Of a stretch of 64,000 nucleotides of DNA, positions 36,490-48,100 are shown piece after piece. The stretch comes from Parus major (lineage: Eukaryota > Chordata > Aves > Passeriformes > Paridae), in contig NC_031768.1 of the NCBI RefSeq assembly GCF_001522545.3, forward strand, positions 91,188,230 to 91,252,229, read 5' to 3'. The notes under the pieces were generated by a model. It saw nothing but the letters and a program-made list of their open reading frames with translations, made no database searches and was not told the DNA's origin. How positions within the stretch are numbered: the stretch's first letter is position 1; every line of letters starts with the position of its first letter. A program made the position numbers and the translations under genes.

Positions 36490-39340
36490 CTACAGTCTGA
36501 AACATGCAGGGTCATTTCGGTTGAGGTATGCACTATGTTTTTTGTAAGTTCACAGATCCATAGGTCTGGAGTCCAGAATAGGCTGTTGTACCTTTCAGAC
36601 CCACCATCAAGAGTTTCAGAGACTGGAGAATTTTGCTGGGTCTGAGCCCAGTGCTTTGGCTTAGATTTGTAGCAATGTATAGGTGCATTTTTTAAGTTAT
36701 TGTGGAGATTCAGCATGGGGCTCATTGGGGCTTTCATGATCATATTTGGTCCTTCAGTGTGAAGGACCATGCTATTTATTCTCTGCCAAAGTGTGGAATT
36801 AAGAACCCAGCTTTGGCCACCATTTAATGTGACTGTTTATTGATTTTGTTTCTGATGAACATCACCAGCTGCTACAGTACTGTAGTGATGGATGTGATAT
36901 AAGGACCTAAAGAAAACATAAAAATTACTTAATCCAGTGACATACTGTACCACAGGTAAGTCTTTGGTCTGTCATCTGCTTTTGGAAAATCTCCCCTAAA
37001 GCGAATTACACTGTGTCTTGCATGTCAGGGAATCGGGACACCACAGGCCAAATGTCTGTGATACCACAGAATGCCAGAGGCAATAGCAAATTCTGTTTCT
37101 TTCTAAGGTATAGCTAAGTTATATCTTCCTTTCTTTCTCTAAGCTTTCTTTCCTTCCCCAGCTGGCCTGGTTCAGATTATGCAATGGCCAGAAGAGCCTA
37201 TAATGATGAAATTGCTGGGGCAGATATATTGTGCATGCTAGAATTTTAGCCTGTCTCAATAAATTGAGATGAATTTTGAATTTAGAGTTCAATTTTCTCT
37301 CAATGAAGAAGAATTTTTGTTAGTTAAACTCTCACTATTTCCTCTGATTTGCTTTTCCTTTTTTATTGTACTATACTAATAAGTAAATAATAATTCACAC
37401 ACATCTGATAGAGAACAATTGAATAAATGAAATATTAACATGACATTTAAAGAAAATTTAAAAATGAATCTGTACAAAATGTTCTGAGATTAACACAATG
37501 AAACTCTTGAATGTTTAGCCATCAAACATTTCATTGAAGTTGACAATTTCCATGGAGAGACTGGATTTTGATAAAAAATTAAATCAAAACTGTTCTGGCA
37601 GGTCTTTTTCCTTTCTCTCCAACAGTTTAGATGATTGATCTGCTAAATTTCATCATGACCTCTATCGATAAGGAGAGTCAACTCACTGACCTGAAAGCTG
37701 GCATCCTTTTCAGGCATACAAAGAGCCAGGGTCTCTTAATCTCTTAACACAACTTCTGATGCTGACTGCCTTGCTCACATCATGAACACTTTCTACTCAG
37801 GCCTTTCTGGCTCTGGAGGAGGAATAGTCTTTATGACTTTTTGCCTTGGCAAAAAAAAGTAGTTGTTATGAATGCACTCAAGAGAGTGATACGATTCAAT
37901 CAAAGAAAATTTTTATTAATTACAGCAAGCAAGTGAATATCCATTTGCTTACATATGTCTTTTGTGTAAAGGAATCCATGTGTTCATATATAAATAGTAG
38001 ACTTCAAAACAAGCTGCTCTCTTTCTTCTATCAAAGGTTGTGTCAGGGCAGTGTTTGTGGAGGAGGTCCTCAAAGAGCAGGTGAGTGATGTTTTAGCAGC
38101 ATACTGTTTGTGACTGCTCTTCTCATTTGATAAATATTGAATCGAACACTAGAGGGGCTGTCAGGGGTTCTGTGTCACCAGTGGCGTGAACAGATGCAAA
38201 ATGGATGGAAAATTCACATGAGGTTGGTGTGGTGCTGGTAGGAAAGTGTTTAACACGAACATCTAAAAATTTTCTCTTCTCTCTGCCTGCTTGCAGCATC
38301 AGAGAGTTGTATTTGTATATGGTGCTAGGCCTTAAACTGAAGTAAGGGAATTGTGGGCTATGTTACTTTGTGTTTTCTCAATCAGGTTTACTTATTATCA
38401 TGGATTCAATTTGCAACTTACCTGTCTGGCTCAGATTCTAAGAGGTGTTACTGCCACACTTGGTATGTTCTTTGGTATAGCCTTGAATAGGATGAGCCTT
38501 AAGAAGCTCCTTGCAGTTTTAGGGCACTCAGTAGATTCAAATCTCCTGTGTGACTTGCAGATTTGTCACTGTAATCTGTCACACTGATTGTTCCAGATGG
38601 TTTATTTCTTTGCTGTTTTTTGTGTTCTCAACTTTATTCTTGCCACTAAGAGTTCATCCACTCAAATGGGCAACTGGAAGAGCTAAAATATGTTTCATCA
38701 GTCTCTGTTCATGCTATCTAGGCATTCCTCCTACAGCATCAGTTTCTTACCACCACTGTTCTCATCCCTATTATGACTGTAGCAGTGGTCATTTTTTTGT
38801 TCCCATTGATTTCAGTTCTACCTTAAGGATTTCCAGCATGCCTGCCACAATAGCAGTTCTTGTGAATCCCTTCTGGAGGCATTGTCTTTAAATTGTTCAT
38901 ACAGGGCTTGTTATAGTACTTGGAGGTGTCAGCTTAAATGTCTAAGCCAAATGGAAATGCGTCCATCTGCCTTTTTAACTTCTCCATCTATATGAGCCAG
39001 TGTCTTCACCCCAGACCTAAAAGCATTTTGTTCTTGATAGAGATGTCTTCCCTGTAGCAAAATGCTTTGCAGCCTTTTGGGAGGAAGTATTATTATAATC
39101 ATGGTAGTAAACAGACGTGATTTCATTTGTGTTCAGTACTTGTTAAGGAAGTTGCCCAGGAAAACTATGGGACCAAAAGTGAAACAGTGCAAATGATGGC
39201 TGGGCCATGCTGTTTCCTCTGTTGCCAGTGTAAAACTCAGCTGCCTGTTGATTTCAAATTTCCTTATGCTGAAATCATCCCACTCTCTCACATGAAGTTC
39301 CACTAGATTTATGCTGGTGAGAGCGTATTTTGGCCCCTCA
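36490..39340. other. Unique non-coding DNA, no gene recognised
   Basis: No gene or named repeat was seen. The part at about 37240-37600 is strongly AT-rich. Frames of 80-120 codons occur on both strands without domains. Confidence 0.6.
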
Positions 39341-39349
39341 GATGAAACT

Positions 39350-39590
39350 CAAGACAATTACATCTCCATTAAGAAATTAATTCAGAATTAATGCAGTTAT
39401 TGTGCGGCGATTAAATTCCAAACTGCTGTTAGAAAAACTAAATTATCGAGGTTTGCCATTTAAGCTGTAGCTTGTGGGGACGTAATGAACTGGCCTTTTA
39501 TATTGAACGATAAACCTCATGTTCTTAATAATCGCTTGGAATTGACTTCATGTAAATAACTAGTACAGCTGAAGCAATCATCTCTTGAGA
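39350..39590. promoter_or_regulatory. Candidate conserved non-coding element (best in window)
   Basis: A dense set of TAAT/ATTA cores (CATTAAGAAATTAATTCAG, GAATTAATGCAG, GCGATTAAATTCC, AACTAAATTATCG, TTCTTAATAATCGC) lies among retained CpGs (GTGCGGCGATT, ATCGAGG, GGGACGTAATG, GAACGATAAAC). There is no repeat signature, no long frame and no low complexity. This mix of high information content, AT-richness and CpG retention is what deeply conserved vertebrate enhancers look like. Function and age are inferred from texture alone. Confidence 0.42.
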
Positions 39591-39719
39591 TGGTGCTGCC
39601 GTCTTGCCAGGATTTTTCTGGTTGCTGCATTCTTTTTCTCTGCAGAGTTACTACAAAACCAACCTGCATGGTCTCGTAGCAGCTCAATTAATACCTTGCA
39701 TAACTTCTAAAGACCTCTT

Positions 39720-39910
39720 TATAGTTATAACAGGTTGCTTATTGTAGGTTAAAAACACACCAATTGAAATTGAATGTTGCCGTTATTATTGTTGATGGAG
39801 TTTTTCCAACTCTGTGAGGAGAGATGTATAAATTACATGGTGTTTAAAGCTCAATAAATATGCTTTAGCAGTAGAGCAGTTTGTATTTAATCTTCCATAC
39901 GAGGGCTGGT
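39720..39910. promoter_or_regulatory. Candidate conserved non-coding element
   Basis: It follows the 39.35-kb block by about 130 bases and has the same texture. SOX-like ATTGT cores occur in CTTATTGTAGG and TTATTGTTGATGG, with further motifs ACACCAATTG, ATAAATTAC and TTTGTATTTAATC and two CpGs. It may be one extended element with the block before it. Confidence 0.3.
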
Positions 39911-40269
39911 CCAGTAATCCAGTGAGTGATAGGGCGAAGGTGTGCTCATGCGTGGAGCGCTGTGCATGCAGTTTTAAAGGTGGCTAAGGGACTTAGGGCC
40001 ACATGGCCTTTGGCCATCTAATTCCCATGGCTACTCTAGCCAATGGAGTAATCTCAGAAATAAAATCTGCTTTTCAGTGTGGTTCACTCTGGCTGAATCT
40101 GAAGTTGGTTGGTTTATTTTTCCAGGAAGTGCACTAATTTCTTAGTTCCCAAGCAATAAAGCATAGAGATGACATATTACTTCATTATTGGTGGAAAGGA
40201 TGTAAGAGCATATCCATTACTGCCCTATGGCATTGTTTTCTACCTCCCTGCTTGGATTAGAGAGTTTAG

Positions 40270-40355
40270 GATCTGAAGGTCACACAGTAAAATCAGTGGA
40301 AGCAGCTATAAATTCAGATAATTTTCAATTGCAAGCCTTTAATCTAGAATCTTCA
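40270..40355 (-). repeat. Old MIR/L2-like fragment, antisense
   Basis: GAAGGTCACACAGTAAAATC, then AGTGGAAGCAGCTATAAATTC, then a decayed CTTTAATCTAG match the antisense MIR/L2 order ('aaggtcacacag', 'cagtggcagagctggga', 'gctctaacc'). Moderately clear. Confidence 0.5.
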
Positions 40356-41029
40356 ATATGAACTTTCTCTTCAGTGGTCTAATTTTTTTTGAAAACTTCA
40401 GCCTTGTGATTTGTATTCACCTTTTTGAAAGTGAACATGATTCACCTATGTGAGAAAGAAACTACATTTAGTAGAATGTCTTTTACCTTTCCTTAGCAGG
40501 TAGTAGCATCAGACATACTAGAAAAAACCAGCACTACCTCTTCCTAAGTTTTTTTATCTCCTTTTGTATTCCTTGACACCAATACCACTGGACACAGTCT
40601 ATACCTATTTTAGGTATTTTAGCATAACAGAATTGCTCATTAATTTTGTGTGTCCTCTTCTCTTGTCTGAGTTTGTCAAGGGCAGCTGACTCTTGGTGTA
40701 GATCCAAATGGTTAAATGAGAAAACTAATTCCCCCTTCAATTGTCTCTACAATGAGTGGTTTCTACTCAATCAAATTACTTAGGTGCTCAAGTGCTTTCT
40801 GGAGTTTCACAGGTGCAGCTGTCTGGCTACCTATTTGTCTACAATGTGCATATAGTTATTATTTCCTTTCCAGATCAACTGACTCTTTTCTAGCCCCTTC
40901 TCAATCATCTCCTGCTTCTCTCCTCTCTTATTGGGGTGAAAATTCCCTGAGATGCTGTTCAGCAAAAATTTACAGAACAAGAAACAAATTGTTTCTGGAG
41001 AGTGCTATTTACCTTTTTTATTTTCTGCT

Positions 41030-41115
41030 TTGTTAGCGACGCAGAGGTTTCATTAGCAGGGAACAAAATGAATTCCAGGGACAGCGAGTAATATGCACAC
41101 AAATTATATGGGAAA
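41030..41115. promoter_or_regulatory. Candidate conserved non-coding element
   Basis: GTTAGCGACGCAGAGGTTTC, CATTAGCAGGG, AAAATGAATTCC, GACAGCGAGTAATATGC and AAATTATATGG give three CpGs and several AT cores in a short unique block. It ends at an A-rich tract (41112-41134). Low certainty. Confidence 0.2.
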
Positions 41116-41269
41116 AAAAAAGAAAAAAAACAAACCAACAAAGCACTAACAACCTTCAAACATAAAAATAACTAAACCCCCGGAAAGAATACAGCTGAAG
41201 CATCCACTAATAAGAAAGCAAATGGTGTTCTGGATTAAAATACAAGATGAAATTACCCTGTTAAAGCCT

Positions 41270-43560
41270 TTGTAACTATCAGTATTGTAGCCACACCCAC
41301 AGGGTCACTGAGCCTACCCCATGTTAAATTGTCAGAAATGTGAGGGGAGCCCCATATTCAGGGTTGGGAGTGCTGCAGGGCAGAAGAGCATGGCCCTGGC
41401 AGCGCTTGATCAAATGGACATTCTAGGAAAATAAAAAATACCAGGTAATACTAAATTGTGATTCAGTAGCCTTTCCAAAGCATTTATGGGAGTTTCTTGC
41501 AGCTACGTCTGCTCTACCTTTATTACCTACCCCATGTTCCAAAGTCGGTGTTCCCAGCTGTGGGGCTGGTGTTGAGTTCCTGTGCCTGGTGGAGGACAGT
41601 AGAACTGCAGGGCTTGCTGGGGACAAGCCTATGAGTGTGTAACCTGAAACACAGCACCTTGGGAACTGGCTGGCTCCTTTTGTACACACAGGACAACACC
41701 ATGAGCCTGTTGTTGGGGTAACCCCACCTTCCTGCAAGAAGTTCTATCAGAAAAGCTTTGAATCTGTACTTAGGGTAAAAAAAACCCAAACAAAAACAAA
41801 GCCATCCACCTTCAGGCCTGAGGGAATGGAGCTTGCTGGAACAGATAACTAGGATACTTTTATGAAATGGATCAAGCCCCCTCACCTCAGGGGAGAAAGT
41901 GTGGGGTGTTGATAAGATTGTACCAGGAAGACGACACTTGGTAATTAGCACTATCTCTAATGTAATCACTCACTAAGAGGTTTAGCTGGGATGTGACTTA
42001 CCCAGGAGAGGCACTAGAGGAAAGGGGAAGAAAGGACAGGTGAGAAGAGCAAGATGTAAGTAGACTTTGCCCTTCTTTAATATAAGCTATCTGTGGATCT
42101 CAAAGAGTCTACCCCACTTTTAACAACAAGGGTGTAGTAGCTCTGTGACATTCATAGTATTAACCTCTTTTAGCATGGGCAGGAATAAGGAACAGTAATG
42201 TTCATGACTATGGCAAGTCTGCCTGATTTGTAAGAAACTAAGCTGGAAAGAGGACATGGGGAGCTAAGAGCAAGCACTCTGCTCAGAGGTACTGAGATAT
42301 GCCCAAACCTGGGAGGTGTATGAATGAGACAACCTACTTCAGAACAAGTCTTGCCTTAAGAAGCTCATGTTTACCTAAAGCAGTGCATCAATCTCATTAG
42401 AAACAGTAAATAACATGCTAGTTAGCCTTTTCTCCTAGTGTCCCCCTTGCATGTGGCTGTTTAGGAATACCAGGCAGCTCTGGGTGCAGCTGCAGTGGGC
42501 TCTGCAGGTTGGGTTCTGGGTGGCAGGAGCCAGAGACAAGAGGCTGTGAGCAGCCAACCCTTTTCAAAATGAAGGGCACAAAGACTGGTGGACAGGGCAG
42601 ATGGATGGGCACCAGGAGACACTGCAAAGGGCTGAAGACTCAGAAGGGAAGAGCAAGATTGTTTTGAGCTTGGACTGTGAGGGGATGAAAGCCAAGGGGG
42701 AGCTTTGTTGCTGGTTCTTCCTCAGAGGCACCAGCTTGGGTTGTTTCTGTGTTACTGAACCATTAATACATTGCTTTATGGAATGAGACATCTGAGACTC
42801 TGCTAAGGAAAACCTGGAGTCAAACTGCTAAGGAAATCTGGTCTAGATTAGGAAAAGTGTGTGACTGGAGTATGTAGAGAGTCAAGCAAGGCAAGTGTTG
42901 GCTCACTGGAGCTACTTGTTGCAAAGGAACTCCGGTCCTAGCAGATAAAGTCCTGACCCCGGGAGTGTGATTGCTAGAGAGTCTTGTAAATGGTCAGATT
43001 TTGAAGTTTCCTTAATATGGCCATATGCCAGTTAAAAAAAATATCAATGGAGTAGTTTAGTGATTTTCTCATCAAGTGAACTGATTGTCTCCAAATAAAC
43101 ACCTCCTGTGAGATTCAACACTTCCAGCACTCTGTGGGCTTTCTTGCATAGGTGCCACACATATGGCCACTGCTTACACCCTGAAGGATTTGGTCTCCAA
43201 GCTTACAGACTCTCCTTAAATATGACTTTGTGAGAAAGAAAGTGACACTAAACTGGAAGTAATTATGACCAGAATCTTCAGACATTTTAGAGGTTTTTTT
43301 CCTCTTTCATGGATTTCATCTGCTCCTACAAATTCCCAGTGGTGTGGTGGTGCTATTTTATTTTTTAACTTTGAAACTGAAATCTGTTCTTCTACTTGGG
43401 GGGAAGCATTCATGCCACAGTCCTGATTCTTAGCTGCTTGTAATATTCTTTCATTCAATACTCATAGCAGACTTTTTGTGCACAAAATTGGCTCCTGTAT
43501 TTTCACTTGATTCCTGCAGGGGCAGTTGGAGTAGTTGGTTTCTCCTCTCCCTCTTTCTCT
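41270..43560. other. Unique non-coding DNA, no gene recognised
   Basis: No exon was recognised. The longest frame is 148 codons on the minus strand (41523-41969), without domains. A very weak MIR-like piece (AAGAGGTTTAGCTGGGATGTG) lies at about 41975-42005. The part at 42440-42760 is purine-rich. Confidence 0.55.
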
Positions 43561-43569
43561 AGTCCAGTT

Positions 43570-43830
43570 TGCCTAAGGCATCACCTTCCTCTCCAGACAA
43601 ATAAATGCTTTGAGGCGAGCAGACGTCACTGGTGTAGTCTCGTTTGCATGAGGAGTTGTCAGGCCTGATCTGACCTGCCTTTCCATCAGGATTATAAAGG
43701 TGACGGATAGTCAATTTCAGGGATTCATGATCCATTTTAGCACAGCGCTTCACCTTGCAGCTAAGTAATACGGCTGTGATAAAATCAGCCATAATCACTG
43801 CATCTTACTCAGCACTGCTTTGGCTGTAAA
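43570..43830 (-). promoter_or_regulatory. Candidate conserved element with a protein-like minus frame
   Basis: CpGs (GAGGCGAGC, AGACGTCAC, GTCTCG, GTGACGG, ACAGCGC, ATACGG) and the TGATAAAATCAGCCATAATCA motif group suggest constraint. The minus strand also carries a 79-codon frame at 43559-43798 with balanced, protein-like composition rich in Asp, Lys and Ser. The sequence upstream of it has a CAG but a poor pyrimidine tract, and no family was recognised. A conserved non-coding element is more likely than an exon. Confidence 0.3.
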
Positions 43831-44363
43831 TATTGCCTTCATTAAAAGAAAGAGAGAAAAAAACCTCAAATGGAAGGAAAGGAGAAGAGAGATCCAAAGA
43901 CAAAAGGTCTGTTGACCACGACTGACCAGAGTGGTATTTCCTTATACAACATAGCCTTTCTGAAGGAGGGAAATGGGGCTTGCACCTGGTGGGCTCCTTG
44001 CAGTTCTAAGGGGACAATGTAGGATGCTCAAACCTGTAGCATTTCCCATTACTCTGGAGGGGGGTTCACTAGCAAAGTTGGGCTGGAACACTGCTTCAGA
44101 AGTTAATGAACTTTGAGGATGCCTCCACCTTTTTTACAAGTGCTTCAAGTTATGAACTGTTATCAAAATAATTTCCTTGCTTTCCTCTAAATAGAGTCTT
44201 TTATTTCCTGAAGAAAGCATCATGACTGTTGTTTTTGTTTTGCAGAGCAGCTTAGGATTGAAATGGAAGCCCTTTTAGCTTCTGGGAAAAAAAAATAAAT
44301 GTTTTTTTCAGTCTTTGATTCACATTTGCTCTCGGTGTAGCTGTATGTTCAGTATCATCCCAG

Positions 44364-45185
44364 TGTAGTGGGTTGACCCTGGCTGAGTGCCAGGAACCCA
44401 CCAAAATCTCTGTCTCACTCCCCTCTGCAGCTGGACAGGGGAGAGAAAATTTAACAAAGGGTTCATGAGTTGAGATAAGGGTCAAGAGAGATCACTCACC
44501 AAATACCATCACAAGCAAAACAGGTTCAACTGAGAGATATGAATTTATTAATAACAAAATCATAGCAGGATAATGAGAAGCAAAATAGAACCCTCAAAAA
44601 CCTTCTGCCCACCCTTCCCTCCCTCCCAGCTCTACCTCCTCCCCCAGTGGCACAAGGAGACAGGAATGGGAGTTATGGACAGTTCATCACCTGTGGCTTC
44701 TCCTGCTTCTCAGGGAGAGGAATCCTTCCCCTGCTGCATTGTGGGGTCACTCCCAAGGGATACAGTGCTCCATGAACTCCTCTGACGTGGCTCCATCTCC
44801 TGCAGGCATCAGCACCCCTCAGACTGCTGCAACATGGGTCACTCTTCCACAGGGTGCAGTCCCTCAAGGACAGACTGCTCCAGCATGGGCTTCTTTATCC
44901 ACTGGTATCCCATGGGCTCACAGCCTCCTCTCAAGCATCCACCTGTTCCAGCATGGGGCTCCTCCATGGGCTACACGTGGATCTCTGTGTCCTGCAGGGG
45001 CACAGCTGCCTCACCATGGGCTGCAGAGGAATCTCAGCTCTGGCACCTGGAGCACCTTCTCCCCCTGCTTCCACACTGACCTTGGTGTCTGCAGGGCTCT
45101 TCCTCTCACATATTTTCAGTCCATTCTTCTCTGGCTGCAATTACCTTATTTTTTCTTCTCCTTCTTGAGTATGTCCTGATCTTGT
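44364..45185 (+). mobile_element. Solitary ERVL-type avian LTR, 3' end decayed
   Basis: The element starts with TGTAGTGGGTTGACCCTGGC, the well-known beginning of a very common avian ERVL-type LTR. It continues in register through the 'CACTCCCCTC', 'AGCTGGACAGGGGAGAGAAA' and 'AATTTATTAATAAC' parts, the GC-rich middle with repeated 'CAGCATGGG' units (44890-44960), and 'CTGACCTTGGTGTCTGCAG' at 45077-45095. The match fades after about 45180, so the normal U5 end is missing or diverged. No second LTR or internal genes lie nearby, so it is a solo or truncated LTR. Frames inside it (for example 44739-45179, plus) are chance frames. No clear target-site duplication was found. Confidence 0.9.
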
Positions 45186-45189
45186 GGCA

Positions 45190-48100
45190 AAATGCCATCC
45201 TCATCAGAACATATGTGAAATATTTCACAGACTCAATAAAGTTTCTGTCTAGTCAGTTGAGGTTTCCTGCCCTTTAGTTTACTCTGGTAAGATCTGGTGC
45301 AGGAAGAAGCAGGGTTGAAACTGTACCTTTGAGGGGTTTGTGCATGTCTCTAATGGGAAACAGAAAAAAAGGAGGACTTTCAGGAGCTGTCCCCAAAAGG
45401 AGGATTGATAGAGACTCAGATGAAGGTATAAAATGGTTACAGCACAGTGATTTGTGTGGAATAGAGGTGAATGATGATGATATACTGTGGTTCCCTGTAC
45501 AAATGAAGAGCAGTTGCTGGGTAAAAGCAGATCCTGTCCTCTGATTTTGTTATACCTCCTCCTATCTAACTGCATAATCTGCCATGTTCTGCTCTGCTTG
45601 TTTGGTTTTTTCTTCACAATTAATTTTGTGATAGTCCTTGTTTCGTTCATTTTATGAAACAGAAAATGGGGAGAAGGACAAAAAAAAGGGGAATGTTGTC
45701 CTGACTTTAATCTGGAAAGGGCAAAAGGTACAACATAGCAGATAAGTAAGTTTGAGTTTACATTAACTGAGGGAATAGCCTGTACGCTGAACTCCAGAGC
45801 TGCCTTTTTGGCAAGCTCCTGACTAAGTGTGTTACACCGTGGTCTCTTAGATTTGCTCAGTTAGTCTCCTGCATGGAACTGCCCCTGTGCTGAACTTTGG
45901 TTGAACTTCATTGATCATCAGTGTTCATTCTGTCTGGTCTGGAAATTCGAAGGGAGAGAAGAAGTCTAGCTTGAAGTAAGATTGTCTCAATAAGAATTTA
46001 ATTTAGATATTGCACAGTTATACCGTGTTGGTCAAATCACAGACCATTAAGAGAAAGAAAAAATTTTGTCAAGTTTCCTGTTCCACAGCCTCTGGATAAA
46101 CCGTAACTGCTCATTCAATAACTGTGTTTTCACTTTTCCATGCTTCTAAGGGCAAAATAGGCCAGTATAGCCACTGATGATTCTGTGGGGCCTGTGGCTG
46201 CTATGGGCTGTCTGTCCAGATGATAAGCATAAAATAGATTTCATATGGTATCTCATGCTGTCTTACTGGGCTGGGTCCCTTGCCTCGCTCCTTCCTGTTT
46301 GTGCTGTCAGGAAACCAGCTTCAGCAGCTGGCTGAGAAGTTGTCTTCCCTGGGGGATCCTTCAAGTAGCATAAAAACATCTACACAAACCTACTTCTACA
46401 GGAGTAGAAGAGGAGATAGAAGTAAATGTGGCAGGTCTGCCTTGTGCTCCTTGAAGTCAGGCCTCCCTTCCTCACCATCCTCTGATAGGAAATCAAGGGA
46501 AATGTGTGGAAACCTGAAGCTCTGAAGTGTGGTAGGATAATTCACACAGTGAGAAATTACACAGGAGAGGAAAAAAGTGCTTCAAGCCAACGTTGCTGTG
46601 ACAATCCTTGTTTATGTTGGGCTGGGTATTATGTAGGTTAAAGCATCAACATCTTAGTGACATCTCTGATTTTTCATGAGCAGTGGATGCTCTAAATATA
46701 CACAACCTTACACTCCCTCCCATCAAATTATGCTCTTCACCAATTTTGGAGTTTAGTTAGGCAACTGAAAGAAGTCTTGCTAAGCTTTTGTCCACATTGC
46801 TATAAAAATTTTCACATATATCAAAAAATTCTAGCTTTTGCTATTGATTTAACACCATTGCTTGGTGTAAAGACCAGCAGGCATGGACTGAACAGAGTAA
46901 GACACATTGCTGCACTGATTGTAACAGAAGCAATTCCTTCAAATGAGAGATTAAGCAGGGATTTTGGGGTCAATGTCTGGGAGCAGGTTTCTACTATGAC
47001 TGTTCACTGTCTTTAAGGAGGAATTCAGTTCTCAAGTCAATGGAGTCAAAATTCTGCCTACACTGCAATCACTTTTTGAAAATTAGAAAGCCTTCACAGT
47101 TTCAGAAGCAAAAATTTCTTTTCTCCCTCTCTCATGATGTTTACTTTTCTCCAGGAAAGACTGAATATAATTGAGTGACCAAATTAAATTCATGTTTACA
47201 GATGCTGCAGGATTGCAATATTTGACTCTTATTTTCCGACAGACTTTACCACTTTCCTTTCCTGCTGGTTACAAATATCTCCATGCTAGTTAACCTGCTT
47301 TTTCTATCCACCTCTGCTTGCCTCTTCTACTTTCTAAATATCTCATACCTTTTTACCTGAAAAAAAAAAAAGTTGAAAGAAGGTACTGTGGGGTTAGTGA
47401 GACCATGCATATTGCAGCAGCTTTTGGTAGAAACTGCTTCTAATGAGTGAAACAGTCCTACTTCCCTGCCATCTGAAATCAGTATTTCTAGTTGAAGGGA
47501 TGGATCCTAGCATGTCTCATTCTGTCTTGGGAAACACTGGCTGTAGGTAATAGCTCCACATTCCTGTGCTGCCAGACTAGAAGAAAGACCCTGAGACTAG
47601 AGAGTGTTGATTTCAGTGCAGCACACAGTACATCTCCATTGTTTTCACTGGGATGCTGCCCAGCATATAGAAGCCTAGATGAATATTGACAAAGCTTGTT
47701 CCTTCTGTCATAAAAGAGGAGTAGTTATGACCCTGGAGAATTAAAAAGATCAGAATACATGTGGTGGGACAGTTGTTTGCGTGGGGATCTAAGTTGCTCA
47801 GAAATTGTTCTCCAGTGTTCCCTGGATGTTGTTACTGCTGATGTAAAGGTTGAAGACTGTTTCCACTTTGGGGAAAGCTGCACCTTAGAGGGGATGTTTA
47901 GAAGAAAGATACCATGTCAAACCTTTGAGTCACTAGTGAACTCAGTTGGTGGAATCACCCTGTCCAGTCAACAGAGCACTCAGCCAAGAAAATGTACTTT
48001 TGGGTTCTTACCTCAGGTTGTTCTTGAAATGAACTGGCTTGTATCTGTTTCCACCTTCCTTGTTTTTTTGTAAAGCGAATTGTGTTGCAAACTGTGAAGC

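Noticed and set aside
41523..41969. 148-codon frame (minus)
   Set aside because: No recognised family; it spans A-rich low-complexity sequence and overlaps another frame.
44739..45179. 146-codon frame (plus) and two shorter overlapping ones
   Set aside because: They lie wholly inside the ERVL-type LTR, which is non-coding. The residues reflect its internal short repeats.
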